A DNA stretch of 64,000 nucleotides from Enterococcus sulfureus ATCC 49903. GTDB lineage: Bacteria > Bacillota > Bacilli > Lactobacillales > Enterococcaceae. The stretch spans positions 186,001-250,000 of the forward strand of contig NZ_ASWO01000003.1 in the NCBI RefSeq assembly GCF_000407605.1, read 5' to 3'. Below the pieces are notes generated by a model that saw only the letters and a list, made by a program, of their open reading frames with translations, searched no databases and was not told the origin of the DNA. The position numbers and the translations under genes are program-made. Numbering within the stretch: position 1 is the stretch's first letter; each line of letters begins with the position of its first letter. Below are positions 14,066-23,056 of the stretch, piece after piece.

Positions 14066-15510
14066 TGAATAAAACGAGTTGGCTTCAACGTCAAGCGTTG
14101 CTTCATCCAAAACGACTAGCTTTTTTGACCTCAAAAGAAAGCTGGTCGTTTTCTTTGTTAGCGCAATATGCTCAAAACACTGCTGCCTATTATTACGAGC
14201 TATTGCCAGCAAATACGACGCGCGTGGCGATTTACAGCCAAAATCATACGAATTTATATTTAACGATTCTAGGTCTTTGGGAACTAGGGATCGAGATCCA
14301 ATTTTTAAATCGTCGTTTAACGAAATCAGAAATGTTGTATCAATTACAAGATGCGAATACTCAAGTGGTTATCACAGATGATGCGCATTTGAGTTTTGAA
14401 TCGATCGTAGCATTTGGATTTCCAAATTGTGTGGACCTTCCAGTAGCTACGGCTCATTTTGATTTAGGCTATCGTGAGGATCAAATCGCTTCGATCATGT
14501 ATACTTCAGGTACAACAGGCAATCCTAAGGGAGTTCCGCAGCGATTTTCAAACCATCTTGCAAGTGCTAACGCTACGAAAAAAAATATGCACTTGGATGC
14601 ACACGATACGTGGGGGCTTGTGTTGCCACTATTTCATATCAGTGGACTTTCGGTACTGTTGCGTTCTGTAGCCTTAGGTTTGACGGTACGCTTTTACGAT
14701 GATTATGCTATCGATACGGTCATTGCTGATGTGAAGACAGAGAAGGTTACGATTTTATCGTTTGTCACGAAGATGCTGACAGATTTTGTGACAAATACAA
14801 CAAAAGCATACCCTGGATTAAAAGCGATTTTGTTAGGTGGTGGACCTGTTAGTAAGCACTTACTCGAACAAGCTAAAGATAAACATATTCCGGTATTGCA
14901 ATCGTTTGGTATGACGGAAACGTGTTCGCAAATCGTCGCGTTACCATTTGATCAAGCGACGAAAAAACTTGGTTCAGCAGGCTATCCTCTAGAAAATGTG
15001 ACGATCCAGATCCATCAACCGGATGAAAATGGTATCGGTGAACTGTATGTCAATGGTCCTTCCGTAGTCAAAGAATATTTAAATGGTCGCGCTCAGGATA
15101 GCTGGACGAAGACGGGCGAATTAAAGACGGGCGATTTAGCTTATTTAGATCAAGATGGCGCTTTGTATTTGGTTAGTCGATTAAGCGAATTGATCATTTC
15201 TGGTGGAGAAAATATTTATCCTGCAGAAATCGAGCATGTATTAGTCCAACTTCCCGAAATTTCAGAAGCTGCCGTAGTCGGACTTTCAGATGCAACATGG
15301 GGGCAAGTTCCAGTAGCCTATCTCGTATTAAATCAGCACACGAGTGTCGCACAAATCGAAGCAATATTGAGGAAACAATTAGCAAAGTATAAATTACCTA
15401 AAGCGTACTACATTGTACAAGAGATTCCAAAAACAGCAAACGGCAAGCCATTAAAACGCTTGTTTTTGACAAAAGAAAGAGTGAACACTATTGAGTATCA
15501 ACTTACCTAG
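14065..15510 (+). CDS. menE: o-Succinylbenzoate-CoA ligase
   Basis: A 481-residue adenylate-forming enzyme that activates o-succinylbenzoate with ATP and CoA. The AMP-binding loop YTSGTTGNPKG lies at about 145-155, the substrate region LPLFHISGLSVL at ~188-199, QSFGMTETCSQ at ~280-290, the hinge TGDLAYLDQDG at ~352-362, and the C-terminal catalytic lysine in TANGKPLKR at ~458-466. The ATG overlaps the menB stop by one base, indicating coupled translation. It sits in the middle of the men cluster. Confidence 0.93.
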   Translation: MNKTSWLQRQALLHPKRLAFLTSKESWSFSLLAQYAQNTAAYYYELLPANTTRVAIYSQNHTNLYLTILGLWELGIEIQFLNRRLTKSEMLYQLQDANTQVVITDDAHLSFESIVAFGFPNCVDLPVATAHFDLGYREDQIASIMYTSGTTGNPKGVPQRFSNHLASANATKKNMHLDAHDTWGLVLPLFHISGLSVLLRSVALGLTVRFYDDYAIDTVIADVKTEKVTILSFVTKMLTDFVTNTTKAYPGLKAILLGGGPVSKHLLEQAKDKHIPVLQSFGMTETCSQIVALPFDQATKKLGSAGYPLENVTIQIHQPDENGIGELYVNGPSVVKEYLNGRAQDSWTKTGELKTGDLAYLDQDGALYLVSRLSELIISGGENIYPAEIEHVLVQLPEISEAAVVGLSDATWGQVPVAYLVLNQHTSVAQIEAILRKQLAKYKLPKAYYIVQEIPKTANGKPLKRLFLTKERVNTIEYQLT

Positions 15511-16834
15511 CGTATATCAGAATATTAAAGCGCAACAGATCATTAGTTATGATTACCCGATTACGATTGAAGAAGGTGCGTCTTTATTTTCCTATTTGCC
15601 CAAAGAGGACACGCGCTTTTTTTGGCAAACGCCTGATCAATCGATAACGTATTATGCAAGCGGAAGCTGTGTGGACTTTCCGATCGATGACTCTTTGCCA
15701 ACACGCATTGCAACGTATCGAAAGCAGTATTTGTTTCATGATATTCCTACAAAAGTCATGGGAGCTTATCCATTTGATTTAGATGATGCTAGAGAATCTA
15801 AAGAGTTTGGGTCACTAGCGACAGGAGGATTTTTTATTCCTCGTTATTTGATTGAACAAACACCAGAGAAAACGACAGTTATTTTAACGACTACAGCTGG
15901 TGATTCTTTTGAAGAGCTGACGCAAACATTTGAACAAATGGCCAAGCATGTCTATCGTCGAGCTACGGTCGATGGAAAAAATAAATTGATGTTGAAGCAA
16001 GAAATCGGAGTACGTGCTTGGAAAGAAACTGTTCAAGAAGCCGTCGATACGATCGTCAAACAACATTCACCAATCAAAAAGATCGTATTAGCTCGACAGA
16101 TGCAGATCTTGATGTATGAACCATTACAAGCACAAGCTGTACTCACCCGTTTGCAAGCACAACAACCCAATACGTATCTATTTTTCTATGAACGCAAGGA
16201 CTATAGTTTCTTAGGAGCGACGCCAGAACGTTTACTTGCGGCAACAACAGAAGTCGTCTATACAGCAGCTGTGGCCGGATCGATCGCACGTGGTAAGACT
16301 TTAGAAGAAGATGTGCAATTTGGTCAAACTTTACTCGATTCAGCTAAAAATACCCATGAGCATCAAATCGTGGTGGATCGAATCATAAGAGAGCTGCAAC
16401 CTTTTGTAGACGAAGTTAAAATCTATGATCGAACATTGCTTAAAAATCGTGATATCCAGCATCTTTATGCGGTTATCGAAGGACAACGTTTGCCACAGTT
16501 ATCTTTTCTAGAGATGATCAAACAACTTCATCCAACACCAGCACTTGGAGGCGAACCCAAAGCTTTAGCTGTAAAATGGATTCGCGATCATGAAGTAATC
16601 AATCGCGGACTTTACGGTGCACCGATTGGTTGGGTCTCATTAGTAGCAGACGAAGGAGAATTCGCTGTTGGGATTCGTTCAGCTGTGTGCCATAAAAACC
16701 AAGCGATTTTATATGCTGGTTGTGGAATCGTAGCGGATTCTATCCCAGAAGAAGAACGCCAAGAAACACAAATTAAATTTCAACCAATGTTAAGGGGGAT
16801 TTTAGGCGATGACGCATCAAGAAACCATGACTGA
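15491..16834 (+). CDS. menF: Isochorismate synthase
   Basis: A 447-residue chorismate-binding enzyme that isomerises chorismate to isochorismate, the first step of the pathway. The C-terminal catalytic half (~190-440) carries KIVLARQMQ, FLGATPERLL, TAAVAGSIARGKT, HPTPALGGEPK and the closing YAGCGIVADS with SIPEEERQET. It starts at TTG 15491 with a weak GAGTG site and overlaps menE by 20 bases, so expression probably relies on coupling. The position next to menD favours menaquinone over siderophore use. Confidence 0.92.
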   Translation: MSINLPSVYQNIKAQQIISYDYPITIEEGASLFSYLPKEDTRFFWQTPDQSITYYASGSCVDFPIDDSLPTRIATYRKQYLFHDIPTKVMGAYPFDLDDARESKEFGSLATGGFFIPRYLIEQTPEKTTVILTTTAGDSFEELTQTFEQMAKHVYRRATVDGKNKLMLKQEIGVRAWKETVQEAVDTIVKQHSPIKKIVLARQMQILMYEPLQAQAVLTRLQAQQPNTYLFFYERKDYSFLGATPERLLAATTEVVYTAAVAGSIARGKTLEEDVQFGQTLLDSAKNTHEHQIVVDRIIRELQPFVDEVKIYDRTLLKNRDIQHLYAVIEGQRLPQLSFLEMIKQLHPTPALGGEPKALAVKWIRDHEVINRGLYGAPIGWVSLVADEGEFAVGIRSAVCHKNQAILYAGCGIVADSIPEEERQETQIKFQPMLRGILGDDASRNHD

Positions 16835-18503
16835 TTATATTTTGTCGTTGATTGAAGGATTTACCGCTGCAGGAATCAAAAAAGCAGTGATCAGCCCAGG
16901 TTCACGTTCGACACCAGTTGCGTTGCTTTTGCATCGCGATCCACGTATAGACACACAAATCGCGATCGATGAACGTTCAGCTGCCTTTTTTGCTCTAGGT
17001 CAAGCCAAGGTAGACTTGGAACCTGTGTTGCTTGTATGTACGTCCGGTACTGCGGCAGCCAATTACTATCCAGCGATTTGTGAAGCAAAAGCCAGCCAAG
17101 TACCTCTTGTGGTGTTGACAACAGATCGACCGCCAGAATTACGCGATGTTGGGGCTCCGCAAGCGATGAATCAACAAGATTTATATGGCAAACAAGTGAA
17201 AGGCTTTACTGAATTGTCCGTTCCAGAAAGCACACCCAATATGTTACGTTATGTCCAGTTTCAAGCGAGCCAACAAACCCGTTTAGCTATAGCCGCGCCA
17301 AAAGGACCAGTCCATATCAATATCCCATTACGTGAACCTTTATTGCCTGACTTTTCACGTCAAGTACCTTCTGTCGTGCAACACATGATCGAACCGAAAA
17401 TCGATGTGACGGATGCGAAAGAGTGGTCGACATATTTAGCTAAAAAAGGGATGATTGTTGTGGGGGAAGAACGAACACTACAAGAAGCGTTACAGTTGTT
17501 ACGTTTAGCAGAGGCTCTAGGTTGGCCAATTATTGGTGATCCATTGACGAATTTAGCCAATGCAGGAAAAACGAGTTCGGTATATATCCGTCATGCCGAT
17601 TTGATTTTTTCAGCAGGTGTTTCTGCTGAATTCCAACCAGAAGTCGTGTTGCGTTTCGGTCGTTTGCCCGTTACAAAATCAGTGATGCAGTGGCTGATGA
17701 ACTTACCTTTATCAACAGAGTGGTTATTTGTCGATGAAGGGCAACAATGGCATGACCAATTGCAATGTGCCACTGTCTTTTTACCTTATCGTGTATCTGA
17801 TTTCGTGCAAGCAAGTCTTTCTACAGCGACTGTGTCCGATACGAAGTGGACAACGATGTGGGAAACGCGTCAAGCGCAAGCTGCGACTATGGTGGAGGAA
17901 ACAGCCGAACTTCAAGAGTTAAATGAAACCAGTGCAGTCTATGCCGCACATCAGCGACTCGCTAATAGCGCACAACTTTTCGTTTCAAATAGTAATGCGA
18001 TTCGTTTGTTGGATCGTTATATACAAAACAAGCCCAATGAAGCCAAAGTTTTTGGAAATCGTGGAGTCAATGGAATCGATGGGATCACGTCGACCGCAGT
18101 TGGTGTGGCGATGGAAAATCCGACAACTTTGATTACAGGGGATTTAGCATTTTTCCATGATATGAATGGCCTACAATTGGCAACATCCCTACAGGTACCC
18201 TTAACAATTGTCTTACTAAACAATAATGGTGGCGGTATCTTTTCTTTTCTGAGTCAACGTACTTTGGAGAAAACTGATTTTGATTCCTTATTTGCAACGC
18301 CAACTGATTTGGAATTTGAACAAGTGGCAAAATTATACCAGATACCCTATCACGTACCTAGTGATCTAGATGAACTAAACGAGTTACTTGATCAACAATC
18401 ATCTGGACCTAGGATCATTGAAGTAAAAGGTCAGTTTGCTGAACCAGTCACGTTATGGGAAACCTTAGTCGCTAGCTTTAAAGCAGTTGTTGCAAATGAA
18501 TAA
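16809..18503 (+). CDS. menD: SEPHCHC synthase (thiamine-diphosphate enzyme)
   Basis: A 564-residue ThDP-dependent enzyme that joins 2-oxoglutarate to isochorismate. The N-terminal pyrimidine domain has KAVISPGSRSTPVALLLH (~24-41), IDERSAAFFALG and the LLVCTSGTAAANYYPAI block. The C-terminal domain has GNRGVNGIDGITSTA and the ThDP/Mg motif GDLAFFHDMNGL ending in LNNNGGGIFSFL. ATG at 16809 after AAGGGGG; it overlaps menF by 26 bases. Full length for the family. Confidence 0.95.
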   Translation: MTHQETMTDYILSLIEGFTAAGIKKAVISPGSRSTPVALLLHRDPRIDTQIAIDERSAAFFALGQAKVDLEPVLLVCTSGTAAANYYPAICEAKASQVPLVVLTTDRPPELRDVGAPQAMNQQDLYGKQVKGFTELSVPESTPNMLRYVQFQASQQTRLAIAAPKGPVHINIPLREPLLPDFSRQVPSVVQHMIEPKIDVTDAKEWSTYLAKKGMIVVGEERTLQEALQLLRLAEALGWPIIGDPLTNLANAGKTSSVYIRHADLIFSAGVSAEFQPEVVLRFGRLPVTKSVMQWLMNLPLSTEWLFVDEGQQWHDQLQCATVFLPYRVSDFVQASLSTATVSDTKWTTMWETRQAQAATMVEETAELQELNETSAVYAAHQRLANSAQLFVSNSNAIRLLDRYIQNKPNEAKVFGNRGVNGIDGITSTAVGVAMENPTTLITGDLAFFHDMNGLQLATSLQVPLTIVLLNNNGGGIFSFLSQRTLEKTDFDSLFATPTDLEFEQVAKLYQIPYHVPSDLDELNELLDQQSSGPRIIEVKGQFAEPVTLWETLVASFKAVVANE

Positions 18504-19290
18504 GTATCATTACGAGTGGCTAAATGGTTGGAACAAAACACGTCCGACTTTGATGTGCTTACATGGGTTTACTGGGACGCTTCATACGTTTGACTGTTTA
18601 CGTGACGTCACAGATTATAATATTTTAGGAATTGATCTCATCGGTCATGGAAAAACGCAGAGTGTAGAGCCTACTGACTATTCAATGCTTCAAGTTGTCA
18701 AAGAGTTAGTAGCACTTAAACAGCACCTACTTCCTGAAGAAAAAGTCGTTGTGCTTGGGTACTCGATGGGTGCGCGTGTTGCGTTGGCTTTTGCGATGTC
18801 CCATCCAGAAATGATAGAGAAATTGATTTTAGAAAGTGGGTCACCAGGGTTAAAAACAGTTGAGGAACAAGAGACTCGTCGCAAGCATGATGCGAAACTA
18901 GCGGAACGCTTGCAGACAAGACCACTAGTAGAGTTTATTGATTTTTGGCAGGAACTCCCTTTGTTTCAGACGCAAAAAGCATTGCCGCAAGCGACACAAC
19001 AAAAAGTCCGTCAAGAACGTTTGACGCAAGATCCGCTGATGTTAGCCTATAGTTTGTTGTATATGGGGACGGGAAGCCAAATCGAATATTGGTCCACACT
19101 TCAAACACTACAAGTTCCAACATTATACCTAGCAGGAACAAAGGACCAAAAATTTTGTCAGATCGGCCAGGAAATGAGTACGATCGCGCCAAACATCATC
19201 TACCAAGAACTTCACGCAGGTCATTGTATTCATTTAGAACAACCTGATGCATTCTGCCAAAGGATTGAAAATTTTTTAGAAAGTCGGTGA
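18496..19290 (+). CDS. menH: SHCHC synthase, alpha/beta hydrolase
   Basis: An alpha/beta-hydrolase-fold enzyme that removes pyruvate from SEPHCHC. It shows the LHGFTGTLHTF oxyanion stretch, the nucleophile Ser in VLGYSMGARVAL (residue ~90) and the catalytic His in HAGHCIHLEQP near the C-terminus, the family-typical triad. The frame opens at TTG 18487, but ATG 18496 gives a more usual start and still overlaps the menD stop by eight bases. No strong ribosome site, so translation is probably coupled. 264 residues. Confidence 0.88.
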   Translation: MNKYHYEWLNGWNKTRPTLMCLHGFTGTLHTFDCLRDVTDYNILGIDLIGHGKTQSVEPTDYSMLQVVKELVALKQHLLPEEKVVVLGYSMGARVALAFAMSHPEMIEKLILESGSPGLKTVEEQETRRKHDAKLAERLQTRPLVEFIDFWQELPLFQTQKALPQATQQKVRQERLTQDPLMLAYSLLYMGTGSQIEYWSTLQTLQVPTLYLAGTKDQKFCQIGQEMSTIAPNIIYQELHAGHCIHLEQPDAFCQRIENFLESR

Positions 19291-19294
19291 CGTT

Positions 19295-20386
19295 ATGAAA
19301 ATCGTAAAGGTACAGTATCAAACTGGTGAATTGCCTTTTTTAGAACCCTTTCAAACGAGTTACGGTGTCACCAAAACGAAGTCGTTTGCTATTGTGACGG
19401 TTGAAGACGAAAGTGGTTTGGTCGGAATCGGAGAGCTTGATGCACTTGTGACGCCGGATTATATTGAAGAAACCTTTCAAACCTCTTTACTAGCGTTAGA
19501 CAATTGGTTGATTCCAAGTCTAGTTGGTCAGGAATGGGAACATCCAAAAGAAGTGTTCGAATTATTTGCGACGACACAAGGATTTTTAATGGCGAAATCC
19601 GCGTTGGAAACAGCTTGTTGGGATCTGTTTGCCAAAAAAGAACAGTCTAGTTTAGCCGCTGTACTAAAAGGAGCACCTATTCTAGATGAAGCTATCGAAG
19701 TGGGAGTTAGCATAGGTATTATTTTAGATCTCGACAGCTTAGTGCGAAAAGTGGCGACTTATTTAGATCAAGGGTATTCACGTGTGAAGCTAAAAATCAA
19801 ACCAGGTTATGATCTTGAGCCATTACGTGTATTGCGACAAGCATTTCCACGACTGATTTTGATGGCAGACGCTAATTCTGCTTATGAAAATCTTGACGAT
19901 TGGGACCTGTTTGATCAATTAGATCGTTTGAATCTTGCGATGATCGAACAACCTTTTGCCAAACACGATTTTGTTCGTCATGCACAGTTACAGCAACAGT
20001 TGAATACTGTGATTTGTTTAGATGAAAATATTCGTTCACTTGATGACGCAAAAACCGCGATGGCACTTGGAAGTTGTCGTGCTGTGAATTTAAAGATTCC
20101 CCGAGTCGGTGGGATTCAGCCAGCACGTGAGATTTTAGCTTATTTACAGCAGCAAGATTGTTTAGTTTGGCTAGGTGGAATGTATGAAGCTGGAGTAGGA
20201 CGAGCAGTAAATCTACAATTTTCGGCTTTTGCCAACTTTACTTATCCAGGAGATCTTTCTGCTTCTGATCGTTATTTTGCAGAAGATATCGTCACACCTA
20301 AAGCAGAGATTCATCGTGGGAAATTAGCGATTCCTCAAGGTGTAGGAATTGGAGTGACCTTAGATAGTAATATTTACAAGTCGTAA
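19295..20386 (+). CDS. menC: o-Succinylbenzoate synthase
   Basis: A 363-residue enolase-superfamily enzyme that dehydrates SHCHC to o-succinylbenzoate. The lysine pair is in RVKLKIKPG (~161-169), the metal ligands in LMADANSAY (Asp), IEQPF (Glu) and CLDENI (Asp/Glu), and the second catalytic lysine in NLKIPRVGG. Four bases separate it from menH. Last gene of the operon; the terminator follows at 20388. With its neighbours it completes chorismate-to-OSB conversion. menA and the prenyl synthase genes are not in this window. Confidence 0.92.
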   Translation: MKIVKVQYQTGELPFLEPFQTSYGVTKTKSFAIVTVEDESGLVGIGELDALVTPDYIEETFQTSLLALDNWLIPSLVGQEWEHPKEVFELFATTQGFLMAKSALETACWDLFAKKEQSSLAAVLKGAPILDEAIEVGVSIGIILDLDSLVRKVATYLDQGYSRVKLKIKPGYDLEPLRVLRQAFPRLILMADANSAYENLDDWDLFDQLDRLNLAMIEQPFAKHDFVRHAQLQQQLNTVICLDENIRSLDDAKTAMALGSCRAVNLKIPRVGGIQPAREILAYLQQQDCLVWLGGMYEAGVGRAVNLQFSAFANFTYPGDLSASDRYFAEDIVTPKAEIHRGKLAIPQGVGIGVTLDSNIYKS

Positions 20387-20387
20387 A

Positions 20388-20422
20388 CTAAAAAAGCGAT
20401 GACGCTCGTCATCGCTTTTTTT
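20388..20422. terminator. Bidirectional terminator of the men operon
   Basis: AAAAAAGCGATGACG pairs with CGTCATCGCTTTTTTT around 20390-20421; it also serves the convergent oxidoreductase gene. Confidence 0.9.
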
Positions 20423-21374
20423 ATAATGCAGTTATTCCGGCTTTTAATTGATCAATGATCTCAGCACAACGTAAAGAATCACTAAGTGGCATAATAGGAC
20501 TTTCATACTGTCCATTTTCATAACAGGTCATTGCATGGGTGATCTCACCATAAAAATCATCGATTGTATACGGACAATCGACTGTTTCACTTACGCCATC
20601 GCGTTCGATTATAAAACGAGTTGGACGGTGAAAATCTGGGATTGTGATGGTACCAGTCGTCCCTTTAAAAACAGCTTTCGCCTCTTTAAATTGATCAAAT
20701 CCAGATTCGATAGTGACCGCAATAGTGTCTGAAGAAAGTCTGGCCTCAACAGCAATCTCAATTCCATTATCATGTAACGTCGCTTGAATTTCTTCTAATG
20801 ACAAAGGTGTTTTAACGAAATCTTCAATAATCCCGACATTATAGATCCCCATATCAAGCAAACAGCCACCTTGGATAGGCAAATAATGATAGGTCGTACC
20901 TTCTTGTGGCATGTGACGGCGTAAAGATGTTTCGATTTTTTTCAACTCACCGATCTCCCCAGCTAGAATGTGTTGACGAGCTTGTTCATATGCCGGTGTA
21001 AAGCGACTTTTCATCGCTTCCATAAAGAAAACCGGTTCTCTTGACCATACGGCATGGAGTTCTTTTAATTCGTCTGCTGATAAGACGAGCGGTTTTTCAC
21101 ATAAGATCGCTTTTTTTGCGTGAATCGCTTGCAAGATCCACTCGAAATGATAACGATGTGGTAACGCGATATATACGAAATCGACTTTAGGATCATCTAG
21201 TAATGCTTGATAGTCTGAATAAGCAATTTGAGCGTGGTGTTTTATTTTAAAAGCCTCTGCTTTTTCTTGTGTTCGATTCGCTACTGCATACAAACTTGCT
21301 TGTTCTACATGTGCTAAACTTTCTGCAAAACGATGTGCGATCGTTCCCGCACCAATTATTCCCCAACGAATCAT
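20421..21374 (-). CDS. Gfo/Idh/MocA-family NAD(P)-dependent oxidoreductase
   Basis: A 317-residue protein starting MIRWGIIGAGTIAHRFAESL, with the Rossmann GxGxxG (GAGTIA) at residues 8-13. It also has DFVYIALPHRYHFEW and ILCEKPLVL, where the Lys of the EKP motif is the usual catalytic residue. Family members oxidise sugar or polyol derivatives; the substrate is unknown. The frame is open to 21524, but the upstream codons are unrelated. ATG 21374 has GAGG six bases away. It follows an MFS gene on the same strand, so a shared sugar-related role is possible. Confidence 0.85.
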   Translation of the reverse strand: MIRWGIIGAGTIAHRFAESLAHVEQASLYAVANRTQEKAEAFKIKHHAQIAYSDYQALLDDPKVDFVYIALPHRYHFEWILQAIHAKKAILCEKPLVLSADELKELHAVWSREPVFFMEAMKSRFTPAYEQARQHILAGEIGELKKIETSLRRHMPQEGTTYHYLPIQGGCLLDMGIYNVGIIEDFVKTPLSLEEIQATLHDNGIEIAVEARLSSDTIAVTIESGFDQFKEAKAVFKGTTGTITIPDFHRPTRFIIERDGVSETVDCPYTIDDFYGEITHAMTCYENGQYESPIMPLSDSLRCAEIIDQLKAGITAL

Positions 21375-21448
21375 AATCATCCTCATTTCTATCGTTTTGT
21401 TCAGTATAACAAAGAATAACCGTTTACACGATAAAAAAACCGATACGA

Positions 21449-22810
21449 TCATTGATCGGTATCGGTCTTTGGTAAGATATAAGCAACGTAGGCTACTAAA
21501 ATCAAGGACAGCACACATAAACAATTTTTAACTGTTTGCATCAATAAAATGGTTTGAGTTGCGGTAGCGTCGTAGTCCGTTAAACCAAAAAAAGTATCAA
21601 GGGGTAAACGGTAAATTAAAATAAACGCCAAAATCAATAACATCGATAAAAACTGGTGCGTCATACTGCCTTTGTTTTGTGTCGTAAATTTGATAGCGAT
21701 TCGACGATCACTTGGTAACTCTGACGTATCGTAGTAGGTTTGATTTAACCAAGAACTTGTTCCGTTACGGAAAAAACTTAAAATAAACAGCGTAAACGGC
21801 AAATAGATCGGAAGTAAAAAGGCTACAAATCCTAACCCAAGTCCGGCTAGTTGAATATATAAAGGATTTGTTTTCGGAAATAGCCGATGCACTTTTTTTG
21901 TAAGAAACATCGCTAAAAATAAGCCTAAAACATAAGGTAAATAAAGGTAAAGTGTGACTTTTCCGCCGCCATAAACCGCTTTGATATAAAGTGAACAAAA
22001 TAAAAAGAGTAAATTTCCAAACATTCCATTTAAAAACGTTAAAAGATTCAACCACAAAGGCAATTTCCAGTATTTCTTTGATTGACTAAGCGACCAGATA
22101 CTGATCATAAACAGTAACGTCACACCAATCAACGTTAGCAATAATACATCTTGATTGATCAACAGGCGGCTGCTGCGTAGTAACAAAAGCAAGACGAAAA
22201 ATCCTATAAATAAGCTGAGTTCTTTTTTGGCGATCAGCGCGTGTTCTGGTTTCTTCATCGGAAATTTTTGATGAGGATAAGTTTTGATCGAACGATACGC
22301 AAATAAAAACAGTAACGTATAGATCCCTAGTGTCAGTGGGATTTTTAATGTACCACTAGTACTCATTGGAAGGATCAATGCAATAAGAAAGATCAAGACC
22401 CATAAGTAATTTGGATTAGAATACCCGGTGAGTTTTTGTTCTTTATGCTGGTAACTCATCGTAAGATAAGCCGGTGTGAACCATGCCGCACTAAATCCTA
22501 ACAGTGCACCAGATAGAGTGAAAAAGAGTGGGTTTACACTACCTAAGATTCCTAAAAAAGAGCCAAATCCACCTAAACCTAGTGCTACGACTAAGATCGT
22601 ATAATTATTTAACGTGGTCTGTAATCCCCGAATCAAAAAGATGGCAGTCATCCGAAATGTATAAAATAAGACGAATGGTAAAATCGTATAGATATGTTCA
22701 CCATCACTTAAACTAAGGTATAAAATAAATGGCACAATGATCAATGTATTGCTGAGTAAAAAGGGAATGGAACGATCGAATCCTTTAAAAAGCGTTGCGA
22801 TAGTTTTCAT
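21449..22810 (-). CDS. MFS-like membrane transporter, about 12 helices
   Basis: A 453-residue hydrophobic protein with roughly twelve predicted membrane helices, a central cytoplasmic loop (~185-200, KTYPHQKFPMKKPEHA) and a few conserved charges (GRYxR-like pairs are absent). It resembles a divergent major facilitator, but no specific subfamily is recognised. ATG 22810 follows AAGGAG. It lies 74 bases upstream of the oxidoreductase start on the same strand, so the two may act on a common compound. Confidence 0.65.
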   Translation of the reverse strand: MKTIATLFKGFDRSIPFLLSNTLIIVPFILYLSLSDGEHIYTILPFVLFYTFRMTAIFLIRGLQTTLNNYTILVVALGLGGFGSFLGILGSVNPLFFTLSGALLGFSAAWFTPAYLTMSYQHKEQKLTGYSNPNYLWVLIFLIALILPMSTSGTLKIPLTLGIYTLLFLFAYRSIKTYPHQKFPMKKPEHALIAKKELSLFIGFFVLLLLLRSSRLLINQDVLLLTLIGVTLLFMISIWSLSQSKKYWKLPLWLNLLTFLNGMFGNLLFLFCSLYIKAVYGGGKVTLYLYLPYVLGLFLAMFLTKKVHRLFPKTNPLYIQLAGLGLGFVAFLLPIYLPFTLFILSFFRNGTSSWLNQTYYDTSELPSDRRIAIKFTTQNKGSMTHQFLSMLLILAFILIYRLPLDTFFGLTDYDATATQTILLMQTVKNCLCVLSLILVAYVAYILPKTDTDQ

Positions 22811-23056
22811 ACGAATACTCCTTGATTATGGTATAACTTAGTCTATCACTAAATGAAAAACTTGCAAAAGTATTCTATAAAAAAATTGAGATCATGAAGA
22901 CGCTCTCTTTTTTTAAAATCTGAACGTTCGTGAAATAAAAATGCAAAATGTTCATATTTTTGTTTTTATTTATATTTTTTTGCCGTATGCTAAAGATGCA
23001 ATTATTTATTTTGCGAATAACAAAGAGTATTTTAAAGAAGAATCGGAGGGGTTTTA

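Noticed and set aside
14079-14381. 100-codon rightward frame inside menE
   Set aside because: It overlaps a well-conserved menE frame, lacks a ribosome site and resembles no family.
21375-21524. 49-residue N-terminal extension of the Gfo/Idh/MocA protein
   Set aside because: It overlaps the end of the upstream MFS gene, precedes the Rossmann motif by too far and has no homology-like features; ATG 21374 has its own ribosome site.
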